Positions 25,557-35,088 of a stretch of 48,045 nucleotides of DNA are shown piece after piece. Position 1 is the stretch's first letter. The number at the start of each line of letters is the position of its first letter. The stretch covers positions 1 through 48,045 of the forward strand of contig NVUL01000052.1 of assembly GCA_002401885.1 (NCBI GenBank), in the 5' to 3' direction. A program made the position numbers and the translations under genes. Origin of the DNA: SAR86 cluster bacterium. GTDB lineage: Bacteria; Pseudomonadota; Gammaproteobacteria; Pseudomonadales; Pseudohongiellaceae. Below the pieces are notes generated by a model. It was given only the letters and a program-made list of their open reading frames with translations. It was not told the DNA's origin and did no database searches.

Positions 25557-26357
25557 TTGTCTAAAGCCACAATTCTTGAACAAATAGTCGCGAATAAGCA
25601 GTTGGAAGTAGCGGCGGCAAAAGTGGCTGTGTCTTATGCTGAATTAGAGGCGCGATTTCCTTCGATCGATCAGGCGCGGTCTTTCTCCAAGGCGATGCGT
25701 GAACGCGTGCATTCGCAACGGGTCGCCGTAATCGCGGAGATAAAGAAGGCCTCGCCTTCGAAGGGTTTAATTCGTGAAGACTTTCAGCCTGCGCAGCACG
25801 CTGCTGACTACGAGGCGAATGGTGCGAGTTGTCTCTCCGTATTGACCGATGAGAAGTTTTTTAAAGGGAGTAATGAGTATCTGCTGCAGGCCAGAGCGGC
25901 GTGTGGGCTACCGGTTCTTCGCAAGGACTTCATGATCGATACTTATCAGATCGCCGAATCGAAAGCGCTAGGTGCTGATTGCATCCTGCTTATTGTCGCT
26001 GCGCTGCAACCAACGCAACTAGTCGAATTGGCCGACTACGCCAACGAGATTGGCATCGATATTTTGGTCGAAGTGCACAATCAAAGTGAATTGGAGCAGG
26101 CTCTGCAGCTTAATACGGACCTGATTGGGGTCAATAATCGAAACCTACACAGCTTTGAGACTAGTCTGCAGACTACGCTAGATTTGGCTGCGCAGGTGCC
26201 AGCAGACAAGGTGCTCATCACCGAGAGTGGCATTCATACAGCCGGCGATGTGAATACCATGACAGACGCAGGAATCTATGGGTTTCTGGTGGGAGAGTCT
26301 TTCATGCGCGCGCCCAGTCCGGGGGCGAAGCTGAAGGAACTGATGTTCGGAAAATAA
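25557..26357 (+). CDS. trpC: Indole-3-glycerol phosphate synthase
   Basis: TrpC closes the indole ring from CdRP. The 266-residue TIM barrel has VIAEIKKASPSKG (catalytic lysine), LRKDFMIDTYQ, IGVNNRNLHSFE and LITESGIH. The start is TTG, giving MSKATILEQIV; no ATG lies before the first conserved strand. GAGCGAG lies upstream. TrpF and trpBA are not in this window, which is the usual split arrangement in pseudomonads. Confidence 0.96.
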   Translation: MSKATILEQIVANKQLEVAAAKVAVSYAELEARFPSIDQARSFSKAMRERVHSQRVAVIAEIKKASPSKGLIREDFQPAQHAADYEANGASCLSVLTDEKFFKGSNEYLLQARAACGLPVLRKDFMIDTYQIAESKALGADCILLIVAALQPTQLVELADYANEIGIDILVEVHNQSELEQALQLNTDLIGVNNRNLHSFETSLQTTLDLAAQVPADKVLITESGIHTAGDVNTMTDAGIYGFLVGESFMRAPSPGAKLKELMFGK

Positions 26358-26379
26358 GATCTGGTGAATAGGGATTGCT

Positions 26380-26405
26380 GCTGCTGAGACTTAAGCCTCG
26401 GCAGC
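26380..26405. terminator. Bidirectional hairpin between trpC and vfr
   Basis: GCTGCTGAG (26380-26388) pairs with CTCGGCAGC (26397-26405) over nine positions with one G-T, around an eight-base loop. It lies between the stop codons of two convergent genes. There is no long T run on either side, so it may act as a boundary or mRNA-stability hairpin more than a strong intrinsic terminator. Confidence 0.6.
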
Positions 26406-26412
26406 TAAGTTA

Positions 26413-27048
26413 CTAACGAGTACCGAAAACGACTATCGTCTTACCGCTAACACTGACTAGAGCCTGTTCTTCTAGAGTCTTCAAGACTCGTCCAGCCATC
26501 TCTCTAGAGCAGTTCACCAGCCTGCCGATTTCCTGCCTAGTAATCTTTATCTGCATGCCGTCGGGGTGGGTCATGGCATCCGGCTCTTTGCTCAGATCGA
26601 TTAGTGTTCGAGCGATACGACCAGTTACGTCATAGAAGGCAAGATCGCCCACTTTGCGTGTTGTATTGCGCAGGCGATGCGCCATCTGCTGACCGATAGT
26701 GAACACGATCTCCGGGTGGGAGCGAATATAGGTGTTGAAGTTGGTATAGCTGATTTCAGCGACTTCGCAGGCATTCCTAGCGCGACACCAGGCGCTACGT
26801 TCTTCAGCCTTCTCAAACAGTCCCATTTCGCCGAAGAAGTCTCCGGGATTTAGGTAGGTGATGACCACTTCCTTGCCTTCATCATCTTCTAGGACAACGG
26901 AAACTGACCCCTTGATGATGTAATACAGCGTATCGCATTTGTCGCCCTCATAAATAATGGTGGCGCGATTTGGATAACGCTTGCGATGGCACTGGGATAA
27001 AAAATTATCCAAGTCTTCGATATGTGGCGTTATGGCCATGAGTGCCAT
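26413..27048 (-). CDS. vfr: CRP/Vfr-type cyclic-AMP-responsive regulator
   Basis: The 211-residue protein has the cyclic-nucleotide-binding domain, with [22 protein letters not shown] containing the phosphate-binding cassette (residues about 68-90). A C-terminal helix-turn-helix follows ([20 protein letters not shown]). Length and gene neighbourhood, convergent with trpC and next to an osmC-like gene and coq7, match Pseudomonas vfr, a CRP homologue. The ATG at 27048 has AGGAG eight bases upstream. A half-palindrome site typical of this family lies in its own upstream region, which suggests autoregulation. Confidence 0.92.
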   Translation of the reverse strand: MALMAITPHIEDLDNFLSQCHRKRYPNRATIIYEGDKCDTLYYIIKGSVSVVLEDDEGKEVVITYLNPGDFFGEMGLFEKAEERSAWCRARNACEVAEISYTNFNTYIRSHPEIVFTIGQQMAHRLRNTTRKVGDLAFYDVTGRIARTLIDLSKEPDAMTHPDGMQIKITRQEIGRLVNCSREMAGRVLKTLEEQALVSVSGKTIVVFGTR

Positions 27049-27419
27049 TGGTAAAACTCCTACGTTTTCTAGCGAGTTAAATATATATCACATTTTAGTC
27101 GCAATTGTGAGATTCCCATCACAATAATAGCTGATCTCGAAAGGCTTCGAACGTGCTGCTGCTTACTCCAATAAATAAATCACGATCGTACCAAGTTTTG
27201 CTCTGGATGCGCTGCGAGTAGTCGTGTTGCGGCGCTCTCGGCGAAAGTTAACTATGTTAACCTTGTTCGCCATTCCATATACTGACTATTATCGGTTGCC
27301 ACCTCTGTTTTCTTGATTCGCGACTAGCCGAATTGCCGATAGTTTTTGGTTGCTGCAGCGTTGATATCAGTAATTTGATGCTGAATTTTTGCAAAGTAAG
27401 GCCTACATAGGATTAGAAA
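27049..27419. promoter_or_regulatory. Regulatory region between vfr and the osmC-like gene
   Basis: This 371-base gap holds several sites. A CRP-like inverted repeat lies at 27105-27124. Two GTTAAC palindromes spaced by TAT (27247-27252 and 27256-27261) sit just before a -10-like TATACT (27278-27283) facing the osmC-like gene. Further on, TATCGG (27290-27295) pairs with CCGATA (27336-27341), with ATTCG/CGAAT nested inside and GTTTTT following; this resembles a leader terminator. The -35 for TATACT is poor, so activation would be needed. Confidence 0.45.
27105..27124. promoter_or_regulatory. CRP/Vfr-like inverted repeat upstream of vfr
   Basis: TTGTGA (27105-27110) and TCACAA (27119-27124) form a perfect inverted repeat with an eight-base spacer, centred about 66 bases before the vfr start. 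A further TCACA half site is at 27088-27092. The standard CRP site has a six-base spacer between TGTGA and TCACA, so this is a variant site and binding is inferred. Confidence 0.5.
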
Positions 27420-27845
27420 ATGAAAGCGAGAGTGAATTGGGTTGAGAACGTGATGTTTGTAGCGGAGTCCGACAGTGGACATGCAATTGTACTTGATGGT
27501 GCGCCAGCAGGCGGCGGGCGAAATATGGGCATGCGGCCCATGGAGTTGATGGCTCTCAGTGTTGGCAGTTGCTCATCCTACGACGTTGTGACGATCTTGA
27601 AGAAGGCGAAGCAATGGGTTACGGCTTGCGAGGCGGAGGTTACCGCAGAGCGAGTTGACGGAACGCCAGCCACCTTCGAGTCCATTCATCTGCATTTCAA
27701 GGTTACCGGTTTTGATCTAAGTGAGACGCGTGTGCAGCGTGCAATCGAGCTTTCGGCGGATAAGTATTGTTCGGCATCGATCATGATGAAAAACGCCGGC
27801 GTAAAAGTTACCCATGATTTTGAGGTTTTCGAGGCAAAAAAATAG
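27420..27845 (+). CDS. OsmC/YhfA-family peroxiredoxin-like protein
   Basis: The 141-residue protein belongs to the OsmC/Ohr superfamily, closest in layout to the YhfA branch. The two redox cysteines are C51 (VGSCSSYDVV) and C117 (KYCSASIM). Family members reduce organic hydroperoxides, though YhfA-type proteins are not well defined. The ATG has AGGATTAG upstream. It is divergent from vfr across a long control region, and is in the same neighbourhood as in Pseudomonas. The gene convergent with it is coq7. Confidence 0.88.
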   Translation: MKARVNWVENVMFVAESDSGHAIVLDGAPAGGGRNMGMRPMELMALSVGSCSSYDVVTILKKAKQWVTACEAEVTAERVDGTPATFESIHLHFKVTGFDLSETRVQRAIELSADKYCSASIMMKNAGVKVTHDFEVFEAKK

Positions 27846-27920
27846 GTGTTAGTCGACTCTGGAAAATGTATCTCGATAGGGATATTAATCACCTAGCTTC
27901 AGCTGTAGCTAAAATTTCGA

Positions 27921-27951
27921 CCAGAAAACTGCAGTATCATGCATTTTCTGG
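27921..27951. terminator. Long hairpin between the osmC-like gene and coq7
   Basis: CCAGAAAACTGCA (27921-27933) pairs with TGCATTTTCTGG (27940-27951), giving twelve pairs with one bulged C and a six-base loop. It lies between convergent stops (27845 and 28099). T-rich sequence follows only weakly on the minus strand. A bidirectional terminator is the simplest reading. Confidence 0.55.
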
Positions 27952-28098
27952 CCGGTAGCGTTGCGCAGGGATGTGCAACCATTGCTCGTTAAGGGCAATG
28001 CGAGTGCTCCAAAAACAAGTGAAATGATTTTTTCAGTATCGACTAGTTAGCTAGTGGAATTACCTAGAACGTGAAGGCGTGATTAGGATCGGGCAAAT

Positions 28099-28746
28099 TT
28101 AGATGTGGTAGGTAGTCTTCTTCATTACTTCCGACATGACCGTCATGGCCTGCTTGATCGGAGTGGGTAGTGCTGCGCCACCGGCTTCGCGCGCCGATTC
28201 CCCATGATGTTTCTCATCCGCGATCATTTGTTCGAGAATAGCTCGGCTCTTACTGTCGTTCTCCGGCAACTGATCAAGGTGTTCTTCAAGGTGTTCGCAA
28301 ACCTGATCTTCTGTCTCTGCTACGAATCCCAGGCTCCATTTGTCGCCGGCTAGCCCCGCTGCTGCACCCACTCCGTAAGATAATGTATACCACAGAGGGT
28401 TCAGTACGCTCGGTCGGCTGTCCAATTGCTGCAGGCGCTCTTCGCACCAGGCCAGATGATCAACCTCTTCGGCGGCAGCTTCTTCCATAGACTGCCGTAC
28501 ATCATTCAATTTGGCGGTTGCTGCCTGCCCCTGATACAGCGCCTGCGCGCAGACTTCACCGGTGTGATTAATGCGCATTAATCCGGCCGCATGCTGTCGT
28601 TCGGTCTCATCTAGTTCCAACTCCATCTTGGCCGCGGCAGGCGAAGGTCGGCGTGCATTGCTAGAGCCGGGCACACAGCTGCGTAGAGCCTGATCGAATT
28701 GAACAAGACAGCGATCGAGAAAATCTAAATGTGAGTTATTGGACAT
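28099..28746 (-). CDS. coq7: 3-demethoxyubiquinol 3-hydroxylase Coq7
   Basis: Coq7 is a carboxylate-bridged di-iron hydroxylase acting late in ubiquinone synthesis at the membrane surface. The 215-residue sequence shows the iron-ligand motifs [36 protein letters not shown] and ADEKHHG. This is the bacterial Coq7 type also found in Pseudomonas. It starts three bases after the purD stop, so it is probably translationally coupled to purD. Here the Pseudomonas neighbour gene speD is absent. Confidence 0.94.
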   Translation of the reverse strand: MSNNSHLDFLDRCLVQFDQALRSCVPGSSNARRPSPAAAKMELELDETERQHAAGLMRINHTGEVCAQALYQGQAATAKLNDVRQSMEEAAAEEVDHLAWCEERLQQLDSRPSVLNPLWYTLSYGVGAAAGLAGDKWSLGFVAETEDQVCEHLEEHLDQLPENDSKSRAILEQMIADEKHHGESAREAGGAALPTPIKQAMTVMSEVMKKTTYHI

Positions 28747-28749
28747 GAT

Positions 28750-30036
28750 CTAGGTATTTTCTCTCGCAATGGCGCGATAGGCAATATCATTTCGAAAATA
28801 GACGTTATCCCAGTGAATATTGTGCAGAACTTTATAGGCTTCAGCCTGAGCTTCTGAGACTGTCCCGCCCAGAGCCGTAGCGCAGAGCACCCGTCCGCCA
28901 CTGGTAACTACCGCGTCATCTTTCTCTGCTGTACCGGCATGGAATATTTTCTGATGTGACTCTAGGGGCTGATCAAGCCCGCTGATCGGGAATCCCTTGC
29001 CATAAGAGGCTGGATAGCCCCCGGCGGCGAGCACAACGCCCACAGCTGACCTATCATCCCACTGGGCCTGTTCGCCATCCAGCGTCTGGTTGAGTGCGGC
29101 TAAGCAATGCTGAACTAGGTCTGATTGCAGTCTCATCATTACCGGCTGTGCTTCAGGGTCGCCGAAGCGGCAATTAAACTCGACCACATTTATCTCGCCA
29201 GTTTCGGTAATCATCAGTCCGGCGTAGAGGAAGCCTGTGTAATCATTGCCGTCGGCTGCCATTCCTGCAACGGTTGGTAGAATCACCTGATCCATGATGC
29301 GCTGATAGATCACCTCGTTGACCACCGGAGCCGGGGAGTAAGCGCCCATGCCGCCAGTATTCGGCCCCTTGTCGCCATCGTCTCTCGCCTTGTGGTCCTG
29401 CGAGGTCGCCATCGGCAACACGTTGCGCCCATCTACCATGGCAATGAAGCTGGCTTCTTCGCCTTGTAGGAAGCCTTCTACTACGACTCGGTGCCCGGCA
29501 TCTCCAAATTTGTTTCCCGACAGCATGTCTTCTACAGCGACTATCGCCTCACTCTCTGTCATGGCGACGATCACACCCTTGCCCGCGGCGAGGCCGTCGG
29601 CCTTGATGACGATAGGTGCACCGTTAGCGATGATATAGTTTTTTGCGGCAGCAACTTCCGTAAAGGTTTGATAGAACGCGGTGGGGATATTGTGCCGACT
29701 GAGAAAATCTTTGGTGAAGGATTTAGAGCCTTCTAGCTGTGCGGCATTTTTCGACGGTCCGAAACACGGTAGGTTGCGCTCTTGAAAGTAGTCGACTATA
29801 CCTTCGACTAAAGGTGCCTCAGGTCCCACTATTGTTAGTTCGATGTTTTCTTGTGACGCGAAGGTGGCCAGCGCGGGAAAGTCGAGTGGATCTATAGCGA
29901 CATTCTCTAGTTTTGGTTCTCTGTTGGTGCCGGCGTTGCCCGGCGCTACAAATACTTTATCGACAGTGTTCGATTGTGCGGCCTTCCACGCGAGGGAGTG
30001 TTCGCGGCCGCCGCTGCCTATAACTAATACCTTCAT
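28750..30036 (-). CDS. purD: Phosphoribosylamine-glycine ligase
   Basis: PurD (GARS) ligates glycine to phosphoribosylamine in purine synthesis. The 428-residue ATP-grasp enzyme starts MKVLVIGSGGREHSLAWK and contains VIKADGLAAGKGV, the GNKFGDAGHRVVVEGFLQGEE segment, and NCRFGDPEAQPVM. It follows purH by 27 bases, as in many gammaproteobacteria. Confidence 0.97.
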   Translation of the reverse strand: MKVLVIGSGGREHSLAWKAAQSNTVDKVFVAPGNAGTNREPKLENVAIDPLDFPALATFASQENIELTIVGPEAPLVEGIVDYFQERNLPCFGPSKNAAQLEGSKSFTKDFLSRHNIPTAFYQTFTEVAAAKNYIIANGAPIVIKADGLAAGKGVIVAMTESEAIVAVEDMLSGNKFGDAGHRVVVEGFLQGEEASFIAMVDGRNVLPMATSQDHKARDDGDKGPNTGGMGAYSPAPVVNEVIYQRIMDQVILPTVAGMAADGNDYTGFLYAGLMITETGEINVVEFNCRFGDPEAQPVMMRLQSDLVQHCLAALNQTLDGEQAQWDDRSAVGVVLAAGGYPASYGKGFPISGLDQPLESHQKIFHAGTAEKDDAVVTSGGRVLCATALGGTVSEAQAEAYKVLHNIHWDNVYFRNDIAYRAIARENT

Positions 30037-30063
30037 GGCTATAATCTCGAGTAGAGTGCGCTA

Positions 30064-31638
30064 CTAGTGGCGAAAGTGTCGGATGGAGGTGAATACCATC
30101 GCTATATTTGCCTCATCGGCCGCGGCGATAACCTCGTCATCGCGCATCGATCCGCCCGGCTGTATGACTGCGCAGATGCCAGCCTCAGCGGCAGCGTCTA
30201 TGCCGTCGCGGAACGGAAAGAAGGCATCGGATGCCATCACAGAATCTTTGACTACCAGATTTTCATCGGCCGCTTTGATGCCGGCTATCTTCGCGCTGTA
30301 GACGCGACTCATCTGTCCAGCGCCAATGCCAATTGTCTGGTTGTTCTTGCAGTAGACGATGGCATTCGATTTTACATACTGCGCAACAGACCAGGCGAAC
30401 AGCATGTCGCGAATCTCATCCTCGCTAGGCGCGCGAGCGCTAACGACCTTCAGATCGTCGCGAGAGATTTGATGAATGTCGCGATCCTGTACTAGCAGCC
30501 CGCCATTGACGCGCTTATAGTCAAACGCTTCTTCTCTGTGATCCTTCCATTGGCCGCAGCGCAGTACACGTACATTCTTCTTCGCTGCGGTGATTTGAAG
30601 TGCGGCATCGGAAACAGAAGGCGCTATGATCACTTCGGTAAATTGCTGGTCGACGATGCGTTGAGCAGTCTGGGCATCCAGCTCGCGATTGAACGCAATG
30701 ATACCGCCGAAGGCCGAGGTTGGGTCGGTTTGAAAGGCGAGCTCGTAAGCTCTCAGCGGTGATTCCGCAACGGCAACTCCACAAGGGTTCGCATGCTTGA
30801 CGATGACACAGGCGGGTTCGCTGAATGATTTAACGCATTCAAGAGCTGCATCGGTATCGGCGATATTGTTATAAGACAGAGCCTTGCCCTGTAGCTGTTC
30901 TGCCGTGCTGATGCTCGTCTCGCTTGGTTTTCTTTCTACGTAAAAGGCGGCATTCTGATGTGGATTCTCTCCGTAACGCATCTCCTGGGTCTTCAGGAAT
31001 TGCGTATTAAACGTCCTCGGAAAGTTCGATTCAGGGTCGATCTTCGCGCCTAGATAGTTGGCGATTGCTCCATCGTAAGCCGCCGTGTGTTCAAACGTCT
31101 TTACCGCGAGGTCGAAACGAGTCTCTTGGTCGAGGCTGCCCTCATTGGCTTGCAAGAGATCAACGATGCCGTCGTAGTCTGATGGGTTTACCACTACAGC
31201 GACGAAACGATTGTTCTTTGCAGCCGCACGAAGCATGGTAGGACCGCCAATATCGATGTTCTCAATCGCCGTTGGCAAATCGCAGTCAGGGTTCGCTACG
31301 GTGGCTTCGAAGGGATAGAGGTTGACCACCACGAGGTCGATCGGAGGTATGTCATGCTCCTCCATTACCGCCTGATCCTTATCGCGGCGGGCTAGGATGC
31401 CGCCATGGACCTTCGGATGCAGAGTCTTAACCCTGCCATCCATCATTTCTGGGAAGCCGGTGTACTCCGAGATTTCTATCGCTGGAACGTTCTCCTCCGT
31501 GAGCAGCTTATACGTGCCCCCAGTGGAGAGGATCTCGATGTTAAGTTTATGAAGAGCTTTCGCGAAGGGAACAATGCCAGTCTTGTCGGAGACGCTAATC
31601 AATGCACGACGAATGGCAGCAGATTTTTCTGTTGTCAT
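30064..31638 (-). CDS. purH: Bifunctional AICAR transformylase/IMP cyclohydrolase
   Basis: PurH performs the last two steps to IMP. The 524-residue protein has the N-terminal IMP cyclohydrolase domain ([39 protein letters not shown]) and the C-terminal transformylase domain with the catalytic KHANPCG motif and [11 protein letters not shown]. It follows fis by 133 bases that contain short inverted repeats, such as CTAAG/CTTAG, but no convincing PurR box. Confidence 0.97.
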   Translation of the reverse strand: MTTEKSAAIRRALISVSDKTGIVPFAKALHKLNIEILSTGGTYKLLTEENVPAIEISEYTGFPEMMDGRVKTLHPKVHGGILARRDKDQAVMEEHDIPPIDLVVVNLYPFEATVANPDCDLPTAIENIDIGGPTMLRAAAKNNRFVAVVVNPSDYDGIVDLLQANEGSLDQETRFDLAVKTFEHTAAYDGAIANYLGAKIDPESNFPRTFNTQFLKTQEMRYGENPHQNAAFYVERKPSETSISTAEQLQGKALSYNNIADTDAALECVKSFSEPACVIVKHANPCGVAVAESPLRAYELAFQTDPTSAFGGIIAFNRELDAQTAQRIVDQQFTEVIIAPSVSDAALQITAAKKNVRVLRCGQWKDHREEAFDYKRVNGGLLVQDRDIHQISRDDLKVVSARAPSEDEIRDMLFAWSVAQYVKSNAIVYCKNNQTIGIGAGQMSRVYSAKIAGIKAADENLVVKDSVMASDAFFPFRDGIDAAAEAGICAVIQPGGSMRDDEVIAAADEANIAMVFTSIRHFRH

Positions 31639-31771
31639 AGGGCTATCTTTGCTTATGGGCGTAGTTGGGGTTGATGCAAAACCGGTTATCTAGATTTCTG
31701 CTAATCTCACTAAGTCGAATGGCTTAGATAAGCTCAGCGAAGACTAAATTTAGAGCGCCGATCGATGGAAT

Positions 31772-32074
31772 TTACAGTAAACCGTATAGCTTTAATTTGG
31801 TGCGTAGCGTACCACGGTTCAAACCAAGCATGATAGATGCCTTGCTTTGATTGTTGCCGCAATAACGCATTACTGCCTCAATCAAGGGGGCCTCTACTTC
31901 TGAAATAACCATGTGGTGAAGATCGGTAACTGCCTCATCTTCGATATTTTCAAAATAGCGCTTTAGTGAGCGTTCAACTTCGGCTCGAAGTGTATTTTCC
32001 TGCGGTGCAGTGGGGGTGTTGTCTTGAACCTGAATCGGCTCAAGGTGGTTTGCAATTCTATCGAACTTATTCAC
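31772..32074 (-). CDS. fis: DNA-binding protein Fis
   Basis: Fis is a nucleoid protein that bends DNA and activates rRNA and tRNA promoters in fast growth. The 100-residue protein ends with the helix-turn-helix NNQSKASIMLGLNRGTLRTK. The central dimer helices include DLHHMVISEVEAPLIEAVM. Its ATG overlaps the dusB stop as ATGA, the classical dusB-fis arrangement. Confidence 0.97.
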   Translation of the reverse strand: MNKFDRIANHLEPIQVQDNTPTAPQENTLRAEVERSLKRYFENIEDEAVTDLHHMVISEVEAPLIEAVMRYCGNNQSKASIMLGLNRGTLRTKLKLYGLL

Positions 32075-33075
32075 GCGGCTTCAGCTCCCTGTTCTTGTAT
32101 GAGACCTTCGTCCAAGCGAGAGAAGTACGCGAAGATGCAGTCGAGTTGTGCGGCTGGGGACTCGATGGCATTGAAGTTTTTCATAAATTCACGCGATTCT
32201 AATAATTCTTTTACATACGCGGCAACATGCTTACGTGCATACCATACTCCTTTCACGTCGCCATAGAAACTATGAAGTTTCATAAGATGTGAAAAGATTA
32301 TATCGAGACGAGTTTTTAGATCGATCTCTGGAAGGGTCTCACCGGTAGCAAGATAGTGTTCTATCTCTCTGAATATCCACGGCCTACCCTGTGCAGAACG
32401 ACCGATCATTAATCCGTCTGCTTGAGTGTGCTTAAGGACCGCTGCGGCCTTGCGTGGCGAATCTATATCGCCGTTGGCGATTACAGGGATCGAGATGGCG
32501 CTCTTAATTTCTGCAATGGTGTCGTACTCTGCATGACCCTTGAAGCGGCACTCTCGAGTGCGGCCGTGCACTGTGAGTAAGCTTATGCCGCTATCCTCAG
32601 CAATCTTCGCGATCTCAACACCATTTCTTGTTTCGGAACTCCAGCCAGTGCGTATCTTCAGCGTCACAGGAACATCTACGCGTGCGACTACTGCTTTTAA
32701 GATTCGTTCTACCAACTCGGCATCTTTAAGTAGCGCTGAACCTGCTGCTTTCTTCAGTACTTTCTTCGCCGGGCAGCCCATGTTGATATCAATGCCATCG
32801 GCGCCGAGTTCTGCATTCAGTGCTGCAGCTTGGGCCATCAACTCCGGATCGGATCCTGCAATTTGCACGACATGAGGTCCATGGTTTTTAGGTTTTACTC
32901 GCTTTAATCTATTGCGTTCGTTCTGCCACAGTTCTGCATTGCTCGTCAGCATTTCCGCGACAGTTAGGCCGGCGCCAGCTTCTGTGCATATTTCCCGGAA
33001 GGGTGTGTCACTAACGCCTACCATTGGCGCAAGGAATAGCGAGTTTCGTAGTTTGTAGGGGCCGACGTCAATCAT
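32071..33075 (-). CDS. dusB: tRNA-dihydrouridine synthase B
   Basis: DusB is an FMN-dependent enzyme reducing specific uridines in the tRNA D-loop. Motifs are LFLAPMVGVSDTPFR, the catalytic NMGCPAKKVLKKAAGSALL with its cysteine, TLKIRTGW and VIANGDIDSP. I chose the ATG at 33075 (MIDVGPYKLRN), giving 334 residues against 321 for E. coli. The open frame extends 36 codons further upstream with Cys- and Asn-rich sequence unlike the family. Upstream signal is weak (AAGA). Confidence 0.96.
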   Translation of the reverse strand: MIDVGPYKLRNSLFLAPMVGVSDTPFREICTEAGAGLTVAEMLTSNAELWQNERNRLKRVKPKNHGPHVVQIAGSDPELMAQAAALNAELGADGIDINMGCPAKKVLKKAAGSALLKDAELVERILKAVVARVDVPVTLKIRTGWSSETRNGVEIAKIAEDSGISLLTVHGRTRECRFKGHAEYDTIAEIKSAISIPVIANGDIDSPRKAAAVLKHTQADGLMIGRSAQGRPWIFREIEHYLATGETLPEIDLKTRLDIIFSHLMKLHSFYGDVKGVWYARKHVAAYVKELLESREFMKNFNAIESPAAQLDCIFAYFSRLDEGLIQEQGAEAA

Positions 33076-33207
33076 TCTTGTTATTGCAGTTGTGCTGACA
33101 TTGTTAGGGGCGGCTATGATAGCGGGGACGCATTTCCAGTTAAAGCAATTTGTTTGTTTTTTGTACACCCGGTTTTTGCGCAATTAGTGCGGGCGACAAA
33201 TCTGTTG

Positions 33208-34998
33208 CTAAGGCCAGCGGAATGCCAGGGTGTAGTTTACGGCTTCAGGTCCAGGGTCCATTATCGCTAGACTGATTTGCACCGGTGTCTTGGGAGGCAT
33301 TGCTTGGATGGAGCGAAGCCCTGGGTCCAGATAATCAGCAGAAGTAAATTCGCGCAGCGCTATGACGCTGTTCTCAACGCTATTGAAACTGAGTATGAGA
33401 ATTGGAAACGGTTGCTCGAATGCTGCTGTGTTCCGAATGACCGTGTTAATCATCAAGCCGTTCGCAAAGGTCGGGTGCGTTTGTACGGCAAGGTTCTCGC
33501 TGCGAATAGAATCGATATCGGCGTATTCTGGCAGTGCACAGTTTAAGTAGGTGCACGCAACTTCATAGAGAGGACGTAATTGAGGAAGCTGACTATAGAG
33601 TTCCATACGCTGCCACAAATATTGAGAGCTAAGAAGGCCGCCGAGTAACAAGATGGATAGAAACAGTAGGGTGCTGCGTAGTAGGCGACTCTCTTTTCTG
33701 GCTAAGAGCTCGACGGGTGTAGACATGCTGCCCAGGGCAGCAAGATTCTCTTTAGGGATCGCTTCCAACGCTCCCTCATCGCTTAGTTCTGCGCCCAGCG
33801 CCCTAGCCCGTATCGCATCCGATGATTCTTCATCCACTTCTTGAGCGCTTGTCTGTGCCGCTTCAATGGTTGGCTCTCCATCTTCAGAAATACTTTCACT
33901 AGGAAGTTCATCTCGCTTAGTCGGAGTCTGCGTAGCGTCCGCTGCATCGCTTGGTATTTCACTGTCGACTCCTGAGTTCTCGTGGTCCGCGGCAGGTTTT
34001 GCGATTGGATCTGACGCTACGCTCGATCCTGCAGTGGGGAGTGATTCGGTGGTTGCTTCTTCTGCAGCGTAGGCTGGAGTAGTCTCATCACTCGAAGTAG
34101 GGGCCGTCACCTCATCATTCATCTGCGACAAGGCAGAGTCGTCGGGAGCTTTTACATCTGGTTCCAGTGCATCCGCCTGCGTATTTAGCAGCAGCGTTTC
34201 ATTGTCCTCATTGGATTCGGCATCACTTGCAGCACTCGGATGGATTGGCTGCTCGCTTGCCGTCTCTTTGTCTGGAGTGCTATCTGGTTCAGGCTCACCG
34301 ATGCGCTTCTCAGGCGGAGCATAGGGATTGAAGGTGAATGATGCCGATAGGCCCGTGCCAAGAAACGACTCTTTACTTTCGATGTGCGTTTCTTCAACAT
34401 CAGTGTGCGTTGGCTCTGATTCAATGTGTTCCTCTAATGAGGAGTCGGCTGCGCCTTCAGTGAGCTCATGGGCATCTGTTTCCCCTGCCGTGAAGGAGTC
34501 TAGAATTTCTTCCTCGAATTCCTCGTCGATGCTTCCATTGGCAATGCTAGCCTGTAGGCCCTCAGGCTGATCAATCTGCTGCTCTTCGTCTTCAGGCCTA
34601 GTCTCTAGAGCAGGCGCTTCTGCTCTTCCCTGAAGTTCTCCGGCAATTGTCGCGAAGAAGTCTTCGCTCACCGTTTCCGATTTTTCTAATTCCTGATGTA
34701 GATTTTTTTCATCGATAGGATCGGCCCGAATAGGTTCGTCGCCATGGGCTTCGCTTAAGGCGCTGCGGGTAAGAAACGATGAAGGGTCGAAAAATTCCTG
34801 CGGATCATTGCCTACGAAAACCGACTCGTCTTGATTTTGTGCGGCGTCTGTTTCTTCTGGAATAAGGAAATTGTCGATGGCCTCGAATACATTGAGACAA
34901 GCTCCGCAGCGCACCCTGCCCGCAGCAGCAGCTAACACACGAGAGTTAGTGTTGAAGGTGGATTCACAGGCGGGACATTGAGTTACATTGAACGACAT
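33208..34998 (-). CDS. Zinc-ribbon and DUF3426 membrane protein with very long acidic linker
   Basis: The 596-residue protein has three parts. The N-terminus is an MJ0042-type zinc ribbon with two CxxC pairs (CPAC, CGAC). Residues about 50-430 form a disordered Glu/Asp/Ser/Thr/Ala-rich region. A single transmembrane helix (STLLFLSILLLGGLL) is followed by the DUF3426 domain with two cysteines (VACTYLNC). The topology suggests a cytoplasmic ribbon and acidic tail with a periplasmic domain. Function is unknown. Its place between prmA and dusB is conserved in pseudomonads. I chose the ATG giving MSFNVTQCP, since the ribbon begins there. Confidence 0.85.
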   Translation of the reverse strand: MSFNVTQCPACESTFNTNSRVLAAAAGRVRCGACLNVFEAIDNFLIPEETDAAQNQDESVFVGNDPQEFFDPSSFLTRSALSEAHGDEPIRADPIDEKNLHQELEKSETVSEDFFATIAGELQGRAEAPALETRPEDEEQQIDQPEGLQASIANGSIDEEFEEEILDSFTAGETDAHELTEGAADSSLEEHIESEPTHTDVEETHIESKESFLGTGLSASFTFNPYAPPEKRIGEPEPDSTPDKETASEQPIHPSAASDAESNEDNETLLLNTQADALEPDVKAPDDSALSQMNDEVTAPTSSDETTPAYAAEEATTESLPTAGSSVASDPIAKPAADHENSGVDSEIPSDAADATQTPTKRDELPSESISEDGEPTIEAAQTSAQEVDEESSDAIRARALGAELSDEGALEAIPKENLAALGSMSTPVELLARKESRLLRSTLLFLSILLLGGLLSSQYLWQRMELYSQLPQLRPLYEVACTYLNCALPEYADIDSIRSENLAVQTHPTFANGLMINTVIRNTAAFEQPFPILILSFNSVENSVIALREFTSADYLDPGLRSIQAMPPKTPVQISLAIMDPGPEAVNYTLAFRWP

Positions 34999-35088
34999 GT
35001 GGCAGTGCTTCGGGCGACAAGTTAGCAAGGGATTGTAGGTCAATCCCCTTGTCTTGCCTACAACAAGCTTACTTCACTCGATCGCTCA

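Noticed and set aside
27088..27110. TCACA and TGTGA as a second, outward-facing CRP site
   Set aside because: The half sites are in the wrong orientation and too far apart for a normal dimer site. Only the TTGTGA/TCACAA pair was kept.
31639..31771. PurR operator before purH
   Set aside because: GCAAAACCGGTTAT at about 31676 resembles a PurR box only partly; symmetry and core do not match well enough.
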